Positions 1-8,585 of a DNA stretch of 64,000 bases are shown in pieces (positions within the stretch are counted from its first letter, which is position 1; each line of letters starts with the position of its first letter). The notes beneath the pieces are model-generated. The model was not told the origin of the DNA, did not search any database, and worked only from the letters and a program-made list of their open reading frames with translations. Position numbers and translations under genes: made by a program. Source of the DNA: Demequina flava (lineage in GTDB: Bacteria; Actinomycetota; Actinomycetes; Actinomycetales; Demequinaceae); contig NZ_BBRA01000001.1 of assembly GCF_000975035.1 (NCBI RefSeq), positions 1,402,624 to 1,466,623 on the forward strand. Reading direction: 5' to 3'.

Positions 1-1440
1 CTCTTCAACTTCATTGGACCGTTCGTGATTGCGGGCATCGCCATCTCGATGGGTGCCTCTGCCATTGCGGGTGAGGAGTCGAACGGAACCATCAATGTGC
101 TGGGTGCCTTGCCGCGCTCGCGGACCCGACTCGTCACGTCGACGTCCCTCGCTGTGGCGACGATCGCGATTCTCGCGGCCGTCCTTGCGACCGCCTCGTT
201 TGCCTTCGCGCTGCAGATCACCGGCTCCAACACCGACGGACTCAACCTGGCCGCAGCGGGTCTGCACATGCTGGTGGTGAGCCTGTTCTATGGCGCTGTA
301 GCGCTCTCACTTGGTGCGCTCACCGGCAACCGCTCGCTGGCCTCCGGCGCCGCCGTGGCGTTCGTCGTCGTGTCCTTCCTCGCGGCGGGAATGCTGCCGA
401 TGTTCGAGGCCGCCGCCGACTGGGCCAAGATCTTCCCCTGGTACTGGATCTCAGGACCCAACCCTCTCGCCAACGGCGTGGACGTAGGGCCGATGCTCGT
501 CATCGGTGGCGTGACGATCGCCCTGTTTGTTCTGGCGTTGTGGGGCTATTCGCGGCGCGACCTTCACGACCGTGCCGTGCGCGCGCCGTTAGTGGCCCGC
601 GTGCTCGACAACCCCCGCGTCGCGCCCATCCTCGCCAAGCTTGCTGGCAACGGGAGTGCGCGCGGCGTCGCTTCCAAGGCTCTGTCCGATCTCCGCGCGG
701 TCCTCATCGTTGCTGGCGCGGGCTCGTTCTTCATGACGCTCATCGTGGGACCCATGTTCAACGCGCTCGCGGACACCATCGGCGATGTGCTCGGCGCCAT
801 GCCGGAGGGCATGCTCGCCATGGTGGGCTTCGCCGACATGTCGACTCCAGAGGGTTGGTACTACGGCGAGATGCTCTCGATCGTGGCGCCCGTCGCTGTT
901 GCCGTGGTGGCTATCGCTGCAGGCACCGCGCTGGCGGGAGAAGAGAAGCGCCGCACCGTCGAGGTGACGATGGCGTCTCCGATCTCGCGTACCTCCTTTG
1001 CGATGCGCAAGGCGCTCGCGATTGGTACTGGGTCCGCCATCATCGGCGTCGCGATTGCTGCCGGCATCGCGGCAGGAAACGCGGTGGGCAACCTCGGCAT
1101 GGACTACGGGCACATTGCCGCCTCTGGGCTGCTGCTCGCGGCGCTTGGGTGCGTGCTCGGTGCGGTGAGCTTCTTCGCTGGAGCCCTGACCGGCAACGCG
1201 TCGGTCGCCATGGGCGCCGGCACCGGCGTGGCAATTCTGGGCTGGGGCATCAACTCGTTCATTCCGATCAACCCCGACCTCGCCGACTGGGCTAAGGTCT
1301 CGCCCTTCTACTACTTCGCGGACGGAAACCCGCTCGAGATTGGCATGACCTGGTCCTACCTTGCAGTCTTGCTGGGCGCGACAGCGGTTCTGATCGTTGG
1401 AGGATTGGCGGCGTATCAGCGCCGCGACTTGCGCAGCTAG
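1..1440 (+). CDS. ABC-2 type exporter permease, 5' end outside window
   Basis: The reading frame is open from base 1, so the N-terminus is missing; the first usable internal start is a GTG at 25. The visible ~479 residues are mostly hydrophobic and form two similar halves. Each half has a cytoplasmic loop with a GEE-(S/K)-x-x-T-(I/V)-x-V motif, followed by several membrane spans and a conserved aromatic stretch (WYWISGPNPL in the first half, FYYFADGNPL in the second). This duplicated layout is that of 12-span ABC-2 permeases that export antibiotics or other hydrophobic compounds; the partner ATPase would be expected just upstream. It ends YQRRDLRS. The substrate is unknown. The internal duplication is seen directly; the transport role is inferred from family resemblance. 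Confidence 0.8.
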   Translation, partial: LFNFIGPFVIAGIAISMGASAIAGEESNGTINVLGALPRSRTRLVTSTSLAVATIAILAAVLATASFAFALQITGSNTDGLNLAAAGLHMLVVSLFYGAVALSLGALTGNRSLASGAAVAFVVVSFLAAGMLPMFEAAADWAKIFPWYWISGPNPLANGVDVGPMLVIGGVTIALFVLALWGYSRRDLHDRAVRAPLVARVLDNPRVAPILAKLAGNGSARGVASKALSDLRAVLIVAGAGSFFMTLIVGPMFNALADTIGDVLGAMPEGMLAMVGFADMSTPEGWYYGEMLSIVAPVAVAVVAIAAGTALAGEEKRRTVEVTMASPISRTSFAMRKALAIGTGSAIIGVAIAAGIAAGNAVGNLGMDYGHIAASGLLLAALGCVLGAVSFFAGALTGNASVAMGAGTGVAILGWGINSFIPINPDLADWAKVSPFYYFADGNPLEIGMTWSYLAVLLGATAVLIVGGLAAYQRRDLRS

Positions 1441-1450
1441 GCTCGCGAGA

Positions 1451-2017
1451 GTGAGAGCACGCAGAGTTTCGGGCCTGATTCGGTACACGCCAGCCACATG
1501 GCTGATGGTGGTCTTTCAAGTACCCCTCGTCTTGGTGCTTTGCTGCGGCTTCTTTTACTTGCGACACATTGGATACGACTCCACGCCTAGGCTTGGCGAG
1601 TCCACCGTGGGGTGGCGGATTTCCGAGGTCGCGGCTTGGGTGGTGTTGCCTTTGATGCTCGCCCTCGTGGGGTGGCGGGCGCTGCAGGCTTTCAGGATTC
1701 TTGGTGTTCTGTATGTGAGGCCATTGCCGGGCGGTGTGGTTGCGATTGCTCCGCCGGTGTTGACGTGGCGGAAGCGAGGTGCGCTGGTGACGGCGGGTTC
1801 GCGGGTGTCGTTGACGTCGTCGACAGCGGGTCAGGACAAGCGGCTCCGCGGGTTCGGGTATCTGGGTTTTCCGTTCAGCTCGTGGCGGCTGTCCGTCGAC
1901 GGCAAGGTCGTTGCCTCGTTCAGCATGCCGTTCGCGACCAGCAAGAGTGCCAAGACGAATCTGCGAGACGCAGTCGATCAGGCCCGCGCTGCATCAGCCC
2001 TCCTGTCGCCGACGTAA
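1451..2017 (+). CDS. hypothetical membrane protein with two N-terminal spans
   Basis: Not recognised. From the GTG chosen here it is 188 residues; the frame is open further upstream, but that part overlaps the permease and looks non-coding. Two hydrophobic segments (around residues 18-38 and 55-75) are followed by a soluble C-terminal part rich in beta-type residues (PLPGGVVAIAPPVLTW, FSSWRLSVDGKVVASF), so a small membrane protein with a cytoplasmic beta domain is likely. It lies 10 bp after the permease stop and 9 bp before the PAP2 gene, so the three are probably co-transcribed. An ATG at 1505 is another possible start. No function is assigned. Confidence 0.55.
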   Translation: MRARRVSGLIRYTPATWLMVVFQVPLVLVLCCGFFYLRHIGYDSTPRLGESTVGWRISEVAAWVVLPLMLALVGWRALQAFRILGVLYVRPLPGGVVAIAPPVLTWRKRGALVTAGSRVSLTSSTAGQDKRLRGFGYLGFPFSSWRLSVDGKVVASFSMPFATSKSAKTNLRDAVDQARAASALLSPT

Positions 2018-2026
2018 TGTAGGCGG

Positions 2027-2701
2027 ATGCGAGACGTCTGGATGAAGCTTCCCCCGGCAGTGCGGGCGCTCCTGCCCGGGCTGTTGCTCTCGGCGGTCGC
2101 GCTCGTGGCGTTCGCCGAGATCTTGGAAGAAGTCGTTGAGCTGGAGGCCTTTGTCTCGTGGGACGAGCCGCTCATTGAGTGGATGGCAGATCACCGCACG
2201 GATGGCTTGACCGCGGTGATGACGTTCATCACCAACATCTTTGGGCCCATCGTGCTGCCGATCTTGTTGGCAGTTGGGGTTGGGGTGTGGATCTGGCGGA
2301 CGCGCTCATGGCGAGACCCGCTACTGCTCGTGGGCGCGATGATCTTCTCTACCGTCGTCACCAGCGTCGCCAAACGAGCGGTGGGCCGCGCGCGGCCAAG
2401 CGAAGAAGTCCAGGCGGTCCCGGGCCTTGAACAGTCGTTCTCGTTCCCGTCGGGCCACACAACCGGCGCCGCCACGCTCGTCCTTGTCACCGGCTACCTG
2501 CTGTGGCGACGCCATCGGAGCCGCACCGCCCTCGTGATCTGGGCCCTGGCATCGGTCCTCATCACGGGACTGGTGGCCTTCACGCGGATGTACCTGGGGT
2601 ACCACTTCCTGTCCGACGTGCTGGCAGGAGCGTGCGTGGGATTGTTTACGCTTGGGGCTGTGATGTGTGTTGATCGAACCTTGGAGCTACGCCGTGGATA
2701 G
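2027..2701 (+). CDS. PAP2-family membrane phosphatase
   Basis: A 224-residue integral membrane protein carrying the three phosphatase signatures of the PAP2 superfamily: K-R-A-V-G-R-A-R-P (KX6RP) near residue 121, PSGHTTG near residue 141, and RMYLGYHFLSDVLAG near residue 187, which supplies the catalytic His and Asp. Five to six hydrophobic spans surround them. Enzymes of this type dephosphorylate lipid phosphates such as phosphatidic acid or undecaprenyl pyrophosphate at the outer face of the membrane; which lipid is used cannot be told from sequence. The ATG at 2027 follows the upstream gene by 9 bp, and its stop overlaps the proposed GTG start of the next small membrane protein. Confidence 0.9.
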   Translation: MRDVWMKLPPAVRALLPGLLLSAVALVAFAEILEEVVELEAFVSWDEPLIEWMADHRTDGLTAVMTFITNIFGPIVLPILLAVGVGVWIWRTRSWRDPLLLVGAMIFSTVVTSVAKRAVGRARPSEEVQAVPGLEQSFSFPSGHTTGAATLVLVTGYLLWRRHRSRTALVIWALASVLITGLVAFTRMYLGYHFLSDVLAGACVGLFTLGAVMCVDRTLELRRG

Positions 2702-2987
2702 AGCGAAACTCGTGCGCGGTGCTGCCTGGGGGATTGGCGTTGTGGGTGTCGTTGTCGGAGCAGCGATCGTGTGGCGCGTCCTGGCGTTCTGGGGGTCCAC
2801 TCCCGATGCCGCGGCTGAGTATTGGCTGCTCCTCGGCATGGGCGTCGGCGTCGCGTGCCTGAGCCTCCTCGTCGCGCGGGGCCTGCTCCGGGATGCGGGA
2901 TGGGCCAAAGCCGCGGCGATCATGCTCGGCATCATGGTCACCGTGGTCCTGATCACGTGGCTGGCAGCGACCGCGATCGGTCTCTAG
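2694..2987 (+). CDS. small three-span membrane protein, unknown
   Basis: Ninety-seven residues with three hydrophobic stretches (roughly residues 7-27, 42-62 and 74-95) and little else. The GTG at 2694 overlaps the PAP2 stop codon (2699-2701), a typical coupled arrangement here; an upstream ATG at 2667 lies deep in the PAP2 gene and is less likely. No family was recognised. Position suggests it is the last gene of the unit starting with the ABC-2 permease, closed by the hairpin that follows. Confidence 0.5.
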   Translation: MDRAKLVRGAAWGIGVVGVVVGAAIVWRVLAFWGSTPDAAAEYWLLLGMGVGVACLSLLVARGLLRDAGWAKAAAIMLGIMVTVVLITWLAATAIGL

Positions 2988-2996
2988 CCCGCCCCA

Positions 2997-3045
2997 GCAG
3001 GTGCTCAGTGCTCAAAATCACGGGAAATGAGCACTCAGCACCTGC
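2997..3045. terminator. bidirectional hairpin between convergent genes
   Basis: Arms 2997-3014 and 3028-3045 pair over 18 bp with one mismatch, around a 13-base A-rich loop. It sits between the ends of the small membrane protein (2987) and the FtsX-type permease (3063), so it probably terminates transcription from both sides. Confidence 0.7.
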
Positions 3046-3062
3046 CAGGAGGCGGACCGAGG

Positions 3063-5429
3063 TTACGCCGCGCGTTCCCTCACCACGCGCGCGATGTCGA
3101 CCTTCTTGATGGCGCGCGACGCGGGCCACTGAGAGATCAGCGCGGCCAACAGCACTCCGGCCGCCGCAGCCGGAAGCGTCCAGACGCCCCATGCCGGCTC
3201 CAGCGTGAAGAGGTCGTCGCTGAACGAGGCCAAGAACTGCGCCGCTGCCCACACTCCCAAGACGAGCCCAAAGGGAATCGCGATGATGGTGGCCAACAGG
3301 TTTTCCGTCGCCACCGCCCCGGCCACCTTGCGGAGCGGCACTCCGGCGGCGCGCATGGTGGCGAGCTCGTTGGTGCGTTCCACGACGTTGACGGACATCG
3401 TCACGTACATGACGGCCAGCGCTAGCACCGTGCCGAGCAGGATCATCATGCCGATGAAGACCCAGAACAGTCCCAGGTACTGATCGAGCTGCGCGACGAT
3501 TGCGCGGACGTCCTGGTAGGCCACCACGCCGTCAAGCTGCGTGATGGTCTGGCGGACCTCGTCGCGGTCGGCGTCCTCGTCAAAGGCGAGTGCAAACGCC
3601 TCGGTTCCCTCGTCAGGCAGGAGGGCCGATGCTGTGGCATTGGTTGCGTACGCGGACGTCCCGAGGGGTTCGTTCAGGAATCCCACGAGGGTCACTTCGG
3701 TCTCGCCGGCATCGGTAGAGATCGTGACGGTGTCACCCGCCTCGACCCCGATCTCCTCGGCAAGGAACTCTCCTGCGAGGATGCCGTCGCTGGGTAGCGA
3801 CACGCCCTCGCCGTCGGGCCCGAAGAAGCAGTGCATCTGTGTGTCCGGTTCGTAGCCGGTCAGTGTGGTCTTGTAGCTGCCATCGGGCCCCTCAATGGCG
3901 ACCTGTCCGAGCACGGTCGGTTCGACCGTTTCGACACCGTCCACGTCATTGAGAGCGTCTTCGGCCCCCACTCCGGCCTGCGCCACGGCTGTCGCATCCT
4001 CTAGCTCGATGTCCTCGAATTGGGTGTTCATGGCGGACAGGATGGACGTCATCATGCCCACCGAGGTGAGGACCAAGATGAGCGCCAAGACGGTGCCCAT
4101 CATCGTGGCGAACGTGCGGCGCTTGGAGCGCACAATGTCGCGCAGCGCCATGCGTCCCGAGACGGGAATCCAGGTTTGGCGGGCCACCCAGCGGCTGTAC
4201 GCGCCAGGCGTGGAGGAGTTGGATGCGGGACGCATCGCTTGTGCAGGCGCAATGTGCGAAGCCGTGATGGCGGGCCCCAGCGCGCCCAGCATGCCGACCG
4301 TGATTCCGAACACGAAACCGATGACGAGCATCCACGGATAGTTGAGCACCACCGTGTCCGGCACTCCGATGAACCCGGTGTACGCCGAGGTCATGGCCGA
4401 GTTGGCGGGGATACCCAGCGCCACCCCCAGGATTGCTCCGACGCCGCCCATGAGGAGACCCTGGAAAACGTAGTGACGGAGGACTCGTCCGCGCTTTGCG
4501 CCGGAGGCCATCATGGTGCCGATGACGGGCGTTTCCTGCAGGATGCGTCGCGTGAGCAGCACCCAGGATGTGACGCCAGCCGCGATGAGGAACAGCGCGG
4601 GGAACGCCACGGAGAGCTGATCGAAGCCCTTGAGGTCCTCGCTGAGGGTTGCATTCGAGGGCTGGTCCTCCTGCGACTCGACGGCCGATGCTCCGGCATC
4701 GGTCATAGCGTCGCTCACTGCAACTCCGGTGTCCGTCTCCCAAGGCTGGGTGGCATCCGTGGCAACCCGAGCATCGGCCCCATTGGGGACCACCACGAGG
4801 GTCTGGTTGGGCTCCACGCCAAACCACTGCTGAACCGACTCTTCAGGCGCGAAGACCACCGCGAAGGAGTTCGGGTCGGAGATGATTTCCTGGCTGGACC
4901 GGGCGAGCCAGAGGTACTCAGGGGAATCGACGACGCCCTGAATCGTGACCTCGACCCAGCCGGTGGCGGCGAAGATCTCGATGGTGTCGCCCGGTTCGAG
5001 GTCAAACGTCTCGGCGCCGTGCTTTTCCAAGAGGACCTGGTCGGTCGCGCCGTCGTCGAGGTAGTCGCCATCGATGACGTCGACGTCGTTGATGCTTGGG
5101 TGAGCGTCAGTCGGCACGCCGATGGTGCGGCCCACCAGCTTGGTCTCCTCGATCAGCATGGGGGGATCGACTTGGGTGCGAGTGATGGCGTCGGTTGCAC
5201 CGGCGTCCAGTGCCGCCTGCGCAATCGCGTCGGTGTCACCGCCCGTGGCAGTCCAATCGGCAAAGTTCAGCCGGTCGTACGTGGCCTGATAGGAGGCCGA
5301 GAGGTTCTGGAATGCGCCGGCAGAGGCGATGTAAATCATCACGCCGAGCATGATGGTGATTGCGACGGCAATCACCTGCGCCTTGGATCGCCAGAGGTCG
5401 CGGAACGCTTTCTTCGTCGTAGCCTTCAT
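3063..5429 (-). CDS. FtsX-type ABC transporter permease with duplicated core
   Basis: A 788-residue permease with two FtsX/MacB-like modules. Each has one N-terminal span, a large extracytoplasmic domain and three C-terminal spans: module 1 starts with the span near residues 18-40 and has its cluster around 270-390; module 2 starts near 435-460 and has its cluster around 660-780. The repeated LARxxRSK/IVRSKRRTF-type sequence before each first span marks the duplication. Such proteins do not move small solutes through a pore; they use ATP hydrolysis to drive extracytoplasmic events such as lipoprotein or peptide release. The partner ATPase is encoded 5 bp upstream on the same strand. The substrate is unknown. 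Confidence 0.88.
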   Translation of the reverse strand: MKATTKKAFRDLWRSKAQVIAVAITIMLGVMIYIASAGAFQNLSASYQATYDRLNFADWTATGGDTDAIAQAALDAGATDAITRTQVDPPMLIEETKLVGRTIGVPTDAHPSINDVDVIDGDYLDDGATDQVLLEKHGAETFDLEPGDTIEIFAATGWVEVTIQGVVDSPEYLWLARSSQEIISDPNSFAVVFAPEESVQQWFGVEPNQTLVVVPNGADARVATDATQPWETDTGVAVSDAMTDAGASAVESQEDQPSNATLSEDLKGFDQLSVAFPALFLIAAGVTSWVLLTRRILQETPVIGTMMASGAKRGRVLRHYVFQGLLMGGVGAILGVALGIPANSAMTSAYTGFIGVPDTVVLNYPWMLVIGFVFGITVGMLGALGPAITASHIAPAQAMRPASNSSTPGAYSRWVARQTWIPVSGRMALRDIVRSKRRTFATMMGTVLALILVLTSVGMMTSILSAMNTQFEDIELEDATAVAQAGVGAEDALNDVDGVETVEPTVLGQVAIEGPDGSYKTTLTGYEPDTQMHCFFGPDGEGVSLPSDGILAGEFLAEEIGVEAGDTVTISTDAGETEVTLVGFLNEPLGTSAYATNATASALLPDEGTEAFALAFDEDADRDEVRQTITQLDGVVAYQDVRAIVAQLDQYLGLFWVFIGMMILLGTVLALAVMYVTMSVNVVERTNELATMRAAGVPLRKVAGAVATENLLATIIAIPFGLVLGVWAAAQFLASFSDDLFTLEPAWGVWTLPAAAAGVLLAALISQWPASRAIKKVDIARVVRERAA

Positions 5430-5434
5430 GCGGG

Positions 5435-6157
5435 TTACCAGGTCACATCTGCCGCAGCGGCGGGGGTCTCGTTGGTCTTGATCGACTCAATGTCGCCATC
5501 GACCACAGTGATGACGCGGTCTGCGATCTGGCCTACGGACAGGTTGTGCGTCACGATGATGATGGTCTTGCCCTGGCGGTTGAGCTCCTGAAGGAGTTCG
5601 AGGATCTGGCGGCCAGTGGGCAGATCGAGCGCGCCGGTGGGCTCGTCGGCAAGCAGGATGTCGGGGTCGGTGGCGAGGGCGCGAGCGACCGCCACGCGCT
5701 GCTGCTGGCCGCCACTGAGCTGGGCCGGAAAGCTGTCTAACTTGTCGCCCAGGCCCACGGACTCGAGGTGCGCGGCGACTTGTGTATTGTCGCCGCGCCC
5801 GGTCATCTCCACAATCATCTCGACGTTCTCGCGAGCAGTCAGCGTGGGGATCAGGTTGAAGAACTGGAAGATGAAGCCCACGTGATCGCGACGGAAATCG
5901 CTCAGCTTGGAGGGCTTGGTCTTCGAGATGTCCTCGCCGGCGACCGTGACGGTGCCGTCCGTGGCGGTCTCGATTCCGCCAATGATGTTGCACAGCGTGG
6001 TCTTGCCCGAGCCCGACGGGCCAATCACGACCACCAGTTCGCCCGAGGCGATTTCGAGGTCAATGCCCTTGAGGGCATGCACCGCGGCGTCGCCCTCTCC
6101 GAAGACCTTGGTGAGGCCGGTGAGATGGACACCGCGATCCGTGGTGGTGGCAGTCAT
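5435..6157 (-). CDS. LolD/MacB-type ABC transporter ATPase
   Basis: A 240-residue nucleotide-binding subunit with Walker [10 protein letters not shown] (about residue 46), Q-loop [13 protein letters not shown], signature [16 protein letters not shown], Walker [13 protein letters not shown] and switch His in VTHN. The ADEPTGALD form and length are characteristic of ATPases that pair with FtsX-type permeases, which is exactly what follows 5 bp downstream. Its start overlaps the stop of the TetR regulator by ATGA, so regulator, ATPase and permease form one transcription unit. Confidence 0.93.
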   Translation of the reverse strand: MTATTTDRGVHLTGLTKVFGEGDAAVHALKGIDLEIASGELVVVIGPSGSGKTTLCNIIGGIETATDGTVTVAGEDISKTKPSKLSDFRRDHVGFIFQFFNLIPTLTARENVEMIVEMTGRGDNTQVAAHLESVGLGDKLDSFPAQLSGGQQQRVAVARALATDPDILLADEPTGALDLPTGRQILELLQELNRQGKTIIIVTHNLSVGQIADRVITVVDGDIESIKTNETPAAAADVTW

Positions 6158-6756
6158 GAGCTCTCCTTGGAATCTGGTGCGGTTTCGGGGTCGGTGGTGA
6201 AGATGCCGTGGGTGTAGATGTCCATGGCCTCGTGGCTCCAGCGAGCCAGGCCGTCGGGGGACAGGGGGTCTGATTCAAGAGCGTCGCCGATGTGCTCGCT
6301 GAGCAAGATCAGCGATAAGTCATTGGCCATGAGCAGGGCGGCACGCGTTTGTGGGTCCGTGCTGCGGCGCACGATGCCTTGCTGCTCGAGGTCCTTCATG
6401 AGCTCAACGGTCATCTCGAACCATTGACGAAAGACCCGGCGCCCGGTGTCGGAGCCGTCGAGCAGGCTGCGGCGCAGGTAACCCAAGAGCGGAGCGTCGG
6501 TGGGGAACTGGTCCGCCATCGTGGCCGCGAGGCTGGCGGGTTCCTGAAGGGCGCCCGCGAGGTGGTCGAATATTCCAATGACGCGCGCGTCCACCGCCTC
6601 GACCAGGCCCGCCTTGGAGCCGAAGTGGTGAGGGATCAGTGCCGGTGAGACGTCTGCGGCTGTCGCGATGTCGCGGATGGACACGGCCTCGTTGCCGCGT
6701 TCGGCGAAGAGAGCGAGCGCACTCTCGATGATGCGCTCACGAGCTTGAGTGTCCAT
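6154..6756 (-). CDS. TetR-family repressor of the FtsX-type exporter
   Basis: Two hundred residues. The N-terminal helix-turn-helix region (AERGNEAVSIRDIATAADVSPALIPHHFGSK) is classic TetR; the C-terminal part binds an unknown ligand. The ATG at 6756 (MDTQARERI) is chosen because the frame upstream is arginine-rich noise and the family begins shortly before the RERI helix. The gene is first in the unit and overlaps the ATPase by 4 bp. A CTGAACA-AC-TGTTCAG palindrome at 6770-6785, 14 bp ahead of the start, is a good candidate for its own operator, implying autoregulated drug- or lipid-responsive export. Confidence 0.88.
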   Translation of the reverse strand: MDTQARERIIESALALFAERGNEAVSIRDIATAADVSPALIPHHFGSKAGLVEAVDARVIGIFDHLAGALQEPASLAATMADQFPTDAPLLGYLRRSLLDGSDTGRRVFRQWFEMTVELMKDLEQQGIVRRSTDPQTRAALLMANDLSLILLSEHIGDALESDPLSPDGLARWSHEAMDIYTHGIFTTDPETAPDSKESS

Positions 6757-6769
6757 GCCCAGCACGGTA

Positions 6770-6785
6770 CTGAACAACTGTTCAG
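6770..6785. promoter_or_regulatory. candidate TetR operator
   Basis: A perfect inverted repeat, seven-base arms CTGAACA / TGTTCAG with a 2-base spacer, just upstream of the TetR-ATPase-permease unit. TetR regulators bind such palindromes; the assignment rests on position and symmetry only. Confidence 0.6.
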
Positions 6786-6859
6786 CGCGCAATGCGGGAC
6801 GTGGTGCGCGGAGCGCGGCGGGCGAGCGGGTGGTCCGGGCGGTGACACCGAAGTGCGGA

Positions 6860-7456
6860 CTAGAGGCCCGTCGCCTCACCGAAGGCGATCAAGGCATCGC
6901 CAGCATCGGCCCGGCCCTCCACCGTGCGCGCCACCAGGAGGCCCGGCATGAGCGCGGCCAGCGCGGAGGTGAGGGCATCGACATCGGCGTCCGCGGCAAG
7001 GTGACCGGCATCCTGCCAGCGGGCCACCAGGGTGCGAATGTCACCGCGAATACCGTCGTAGACCTCCGTGAGCGGGGTCCGCAGGCCATCGTCCCGAGTC
7101 GCCTCGGCCCACACCTCAAGGATCAACGGGGTCATCCGGAGCGGGCCAGCATCGGCGCGCGTGACGAGCTCCTCGAAGACGTGCGCGATCGCTGCCGTTG
7201 GCCTGGCTGGTGGTGCGGCACTCGTGAAGTGAGAGAACTGATTGCGGGCCGGCATGAAGACCGACTGGGCGGCCGCAATGGTGAGTTCGGCCTTCGACGG
7301 GAAGTAGCGATACACCGTCCCTGCCGAGACCCCCGCCTCCGCGATGATGTCCGACATCGACGCCCCGTGGAACCCGTCACGCGAGAAGCACGTGAGCGCC
7401 GCGCTCAGGATCTGTGCGCGGCGCTGATCGTGGTGCTCTGGCGGCCGGATGGGCAT
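6860..7456 (-). CDS. TetR-family regulator, divergent from drug-export operon
   Basis: A 198-residue regulator with an N-terminal TetR DNA-binding domain (RAQILSAALTCFSRDG, then SDIIAEAGVSAGTVYRYFPSK). The ATG at 7456 (MPIRPPEHHDQRR) is preferred to a start 51 bp upstream, since family members begin about ten residues before the RAQIL helix. It is transcribed away from the YbhS/YbhF-like exporter genes, with a 24-bp palindrome between them. In E. coli the TetR protein CecR (YbiH) controls the related ybhGFSR exporter, so a similar local repressor role is the natural inference. Ligand unknown. Confidence 0.88.
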   Translation of the reverse strand: MPIRPPEHHDQRRAQILSAALTCFSRDGFHGASMSDIIAEAGVSAGTVYRYFPSKAELTIAAAQSVFMPARNQFSHFTSAAPPARPTAAIAHVFEELVTRADAGPLRMTPLILEVWAEATRDDGLRTPLTEVYDGIRGDIRTLVARWQDAGHLAADADVDALTSALAALMPGLLVARTVEGRADAGDALIAFGEATGL

Positions 7457-7516
7457 AGGGCCAGGATAGGGGTGGTATCCGCTTGACAGGAGGGTGCCAC
7501 GCGGCAACGATGGAAC

Positions 7517-7540
7517 TAAAGTGAATGATCATTCGCTTTA
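7517..7540. promoter_or_regulatory. candidate TetR operator, 24-bp palindrome
   Basis: TAAAGTGAATGA is followed directly by its near-perfect complement, giving 12-bp half-sites with one mismatched pair and no spacer. It lies between the divergent TetR gene (start 7456) and the exporter operon (start 7557), 16 bp before the permease start. The centre GAATGATCATTC is a common TetR-type operator form. A TTGACA hexamer occurs upstream at 7483-7488. Confidence 0.7.
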
Positions 7541-7556
7541 GGCGAGGGAGGCACAC

Positions 7557-8585
7557 GTGAAGGCGATGATTCTCAAGGAGTTCCGCGAACTCCGGCGCGA
7601 CAAGCGCACAATGGCGATGCTGATCGCACTGCCCATCCTTCTTCTGGTCATTTTTGGCTACGCGGCGAACTTCACGGTCGACGAGATCCCCACGGCGGTC
7701 GTCGGCGACAACGCCGAGCAAGTTGAGGGACAGCTCCCCGACCTCTTCGCGGTCGAAGACGACATCAGTAGCGATGAGGATGCGCAGGATCTCCTGCGGG
7801 ACAACGTCGTCGACGTCGCGGTCGACACCTCCACCCAGCCCGCCACGGTGTACATCGACGGCTCCAGCCTGTTCGCCGCGCAGAGTGCCCAGGCAGGGCT
7901 CGCGCAGGCACCCGACGACCTGGTCGATGTCGAGGTGCTCTACAACCCCGACCTCACCACCGCGTGGGTCATGGTGCCGGCCCTCATCGGCCTGATCCTC
8001 ACCTTTATCGGCACCATCATCACGTCGATTGGCCTGGTAAAAGAGCGTCAGAACGGGACCATCGAGCAACTCGCCGTCATGCCGCTCAAGGCCTCCGAGG
8101 TCATCATGGGCAAGATCGTCCCGTACTTCATCCTCGCCTGCTTCGACATGATCATCGTCACCGTGTTGGGTGTGTGGCTCTTCGATGTTCCATTCGTCGG
8201 AAGCGTGTGGCTCCTCGCGCTCGGCGGCGCCATCTTCCTCTTCGTGGTCCTTGGCCTTGGCGTCCTGATCTCGACGGCCTCGCAAACGCAGGCGCAGGCC
8301 ATTCAGATGGCGATGATGATGCTGTTGCCGCAGATCCTGCTGTCGGGTTTCATCTTCCCGCTCGAGGCAATGCCGGCTGGTATTTCGTGGATCGGCTACA
8401 TCTTGCCGCTGACCTATTGGGTAGAGATCTCTCAGGGAATCATGCTGCGGGGCGCGGGCTTCGACTCTCTCTCGTGGGCCTTTGGAGTTCTGGTGCTTAT
8501 GGCGGTCGTGATCTTCACGGCGGCTGTCGTCCGCTTCCGCCGGGACTTGGCACCTAGCGCTCACGGGAAGAAGGCTTCAAAGTGA
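7557..8585 (+). CDS. ABC-2 permease of YbhS/YhhJ type
   Basis: A 342-residue permease: one N-terminal span (around residues 20-38), a long extracytoplasmic domain to about residue 135, then five to six spans to residue 325. The family motif is visible in VKERQNGTIEQLAVMPL near residue 163. Such permeases export drugs or lipophilic compounds together with YbhF-like ATPases. The GTG at 7557 is 16 bp after the palindromic operator. Its stop overlaps the next gene's GTG start. E. coli has two permeases and a membrane-fusion protein for this system; only one permease gene is present here, so it may act as a homodimer. Confidence 0.88.
   Translation: MKAMILKEFRELRRDKRTMAMLIALPILLLVIFGYAANFTVDEIPTAVVGDNAEQVEGQLPDLFAVEDDISSDEDAQDLLRDNVVDVAVDTSTQPATVYIDGSSLFAAQSAQAGLAQAPDDLVDVEVLYNPDLTTAWVMVPALIGLILTFIGTIITSIGLVKERQNGTIEQLAVMPLKASEVIMGKIVPYFILACFDMIIVTVLGVWLFDVPFVGSVWLLALGGAIFLFVVLGLGVLISTASQTQAQAIQMAMMMLLPQILLSGFIFPLEAMPAGISWIGYILPLTYWVEISQGIMLRGAGFDSLSWAFGVLVLMAVVIFTAAVVRFRRDLAPSAHGKKASK

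Noticed and set aside
4020..5591. 523-codon open frame on the plus strand
   Set aside because: Antisense to the FtsX-type permease; Gly/Arg/His-rich translation with no family features, typical of GC-rich shadow frames.
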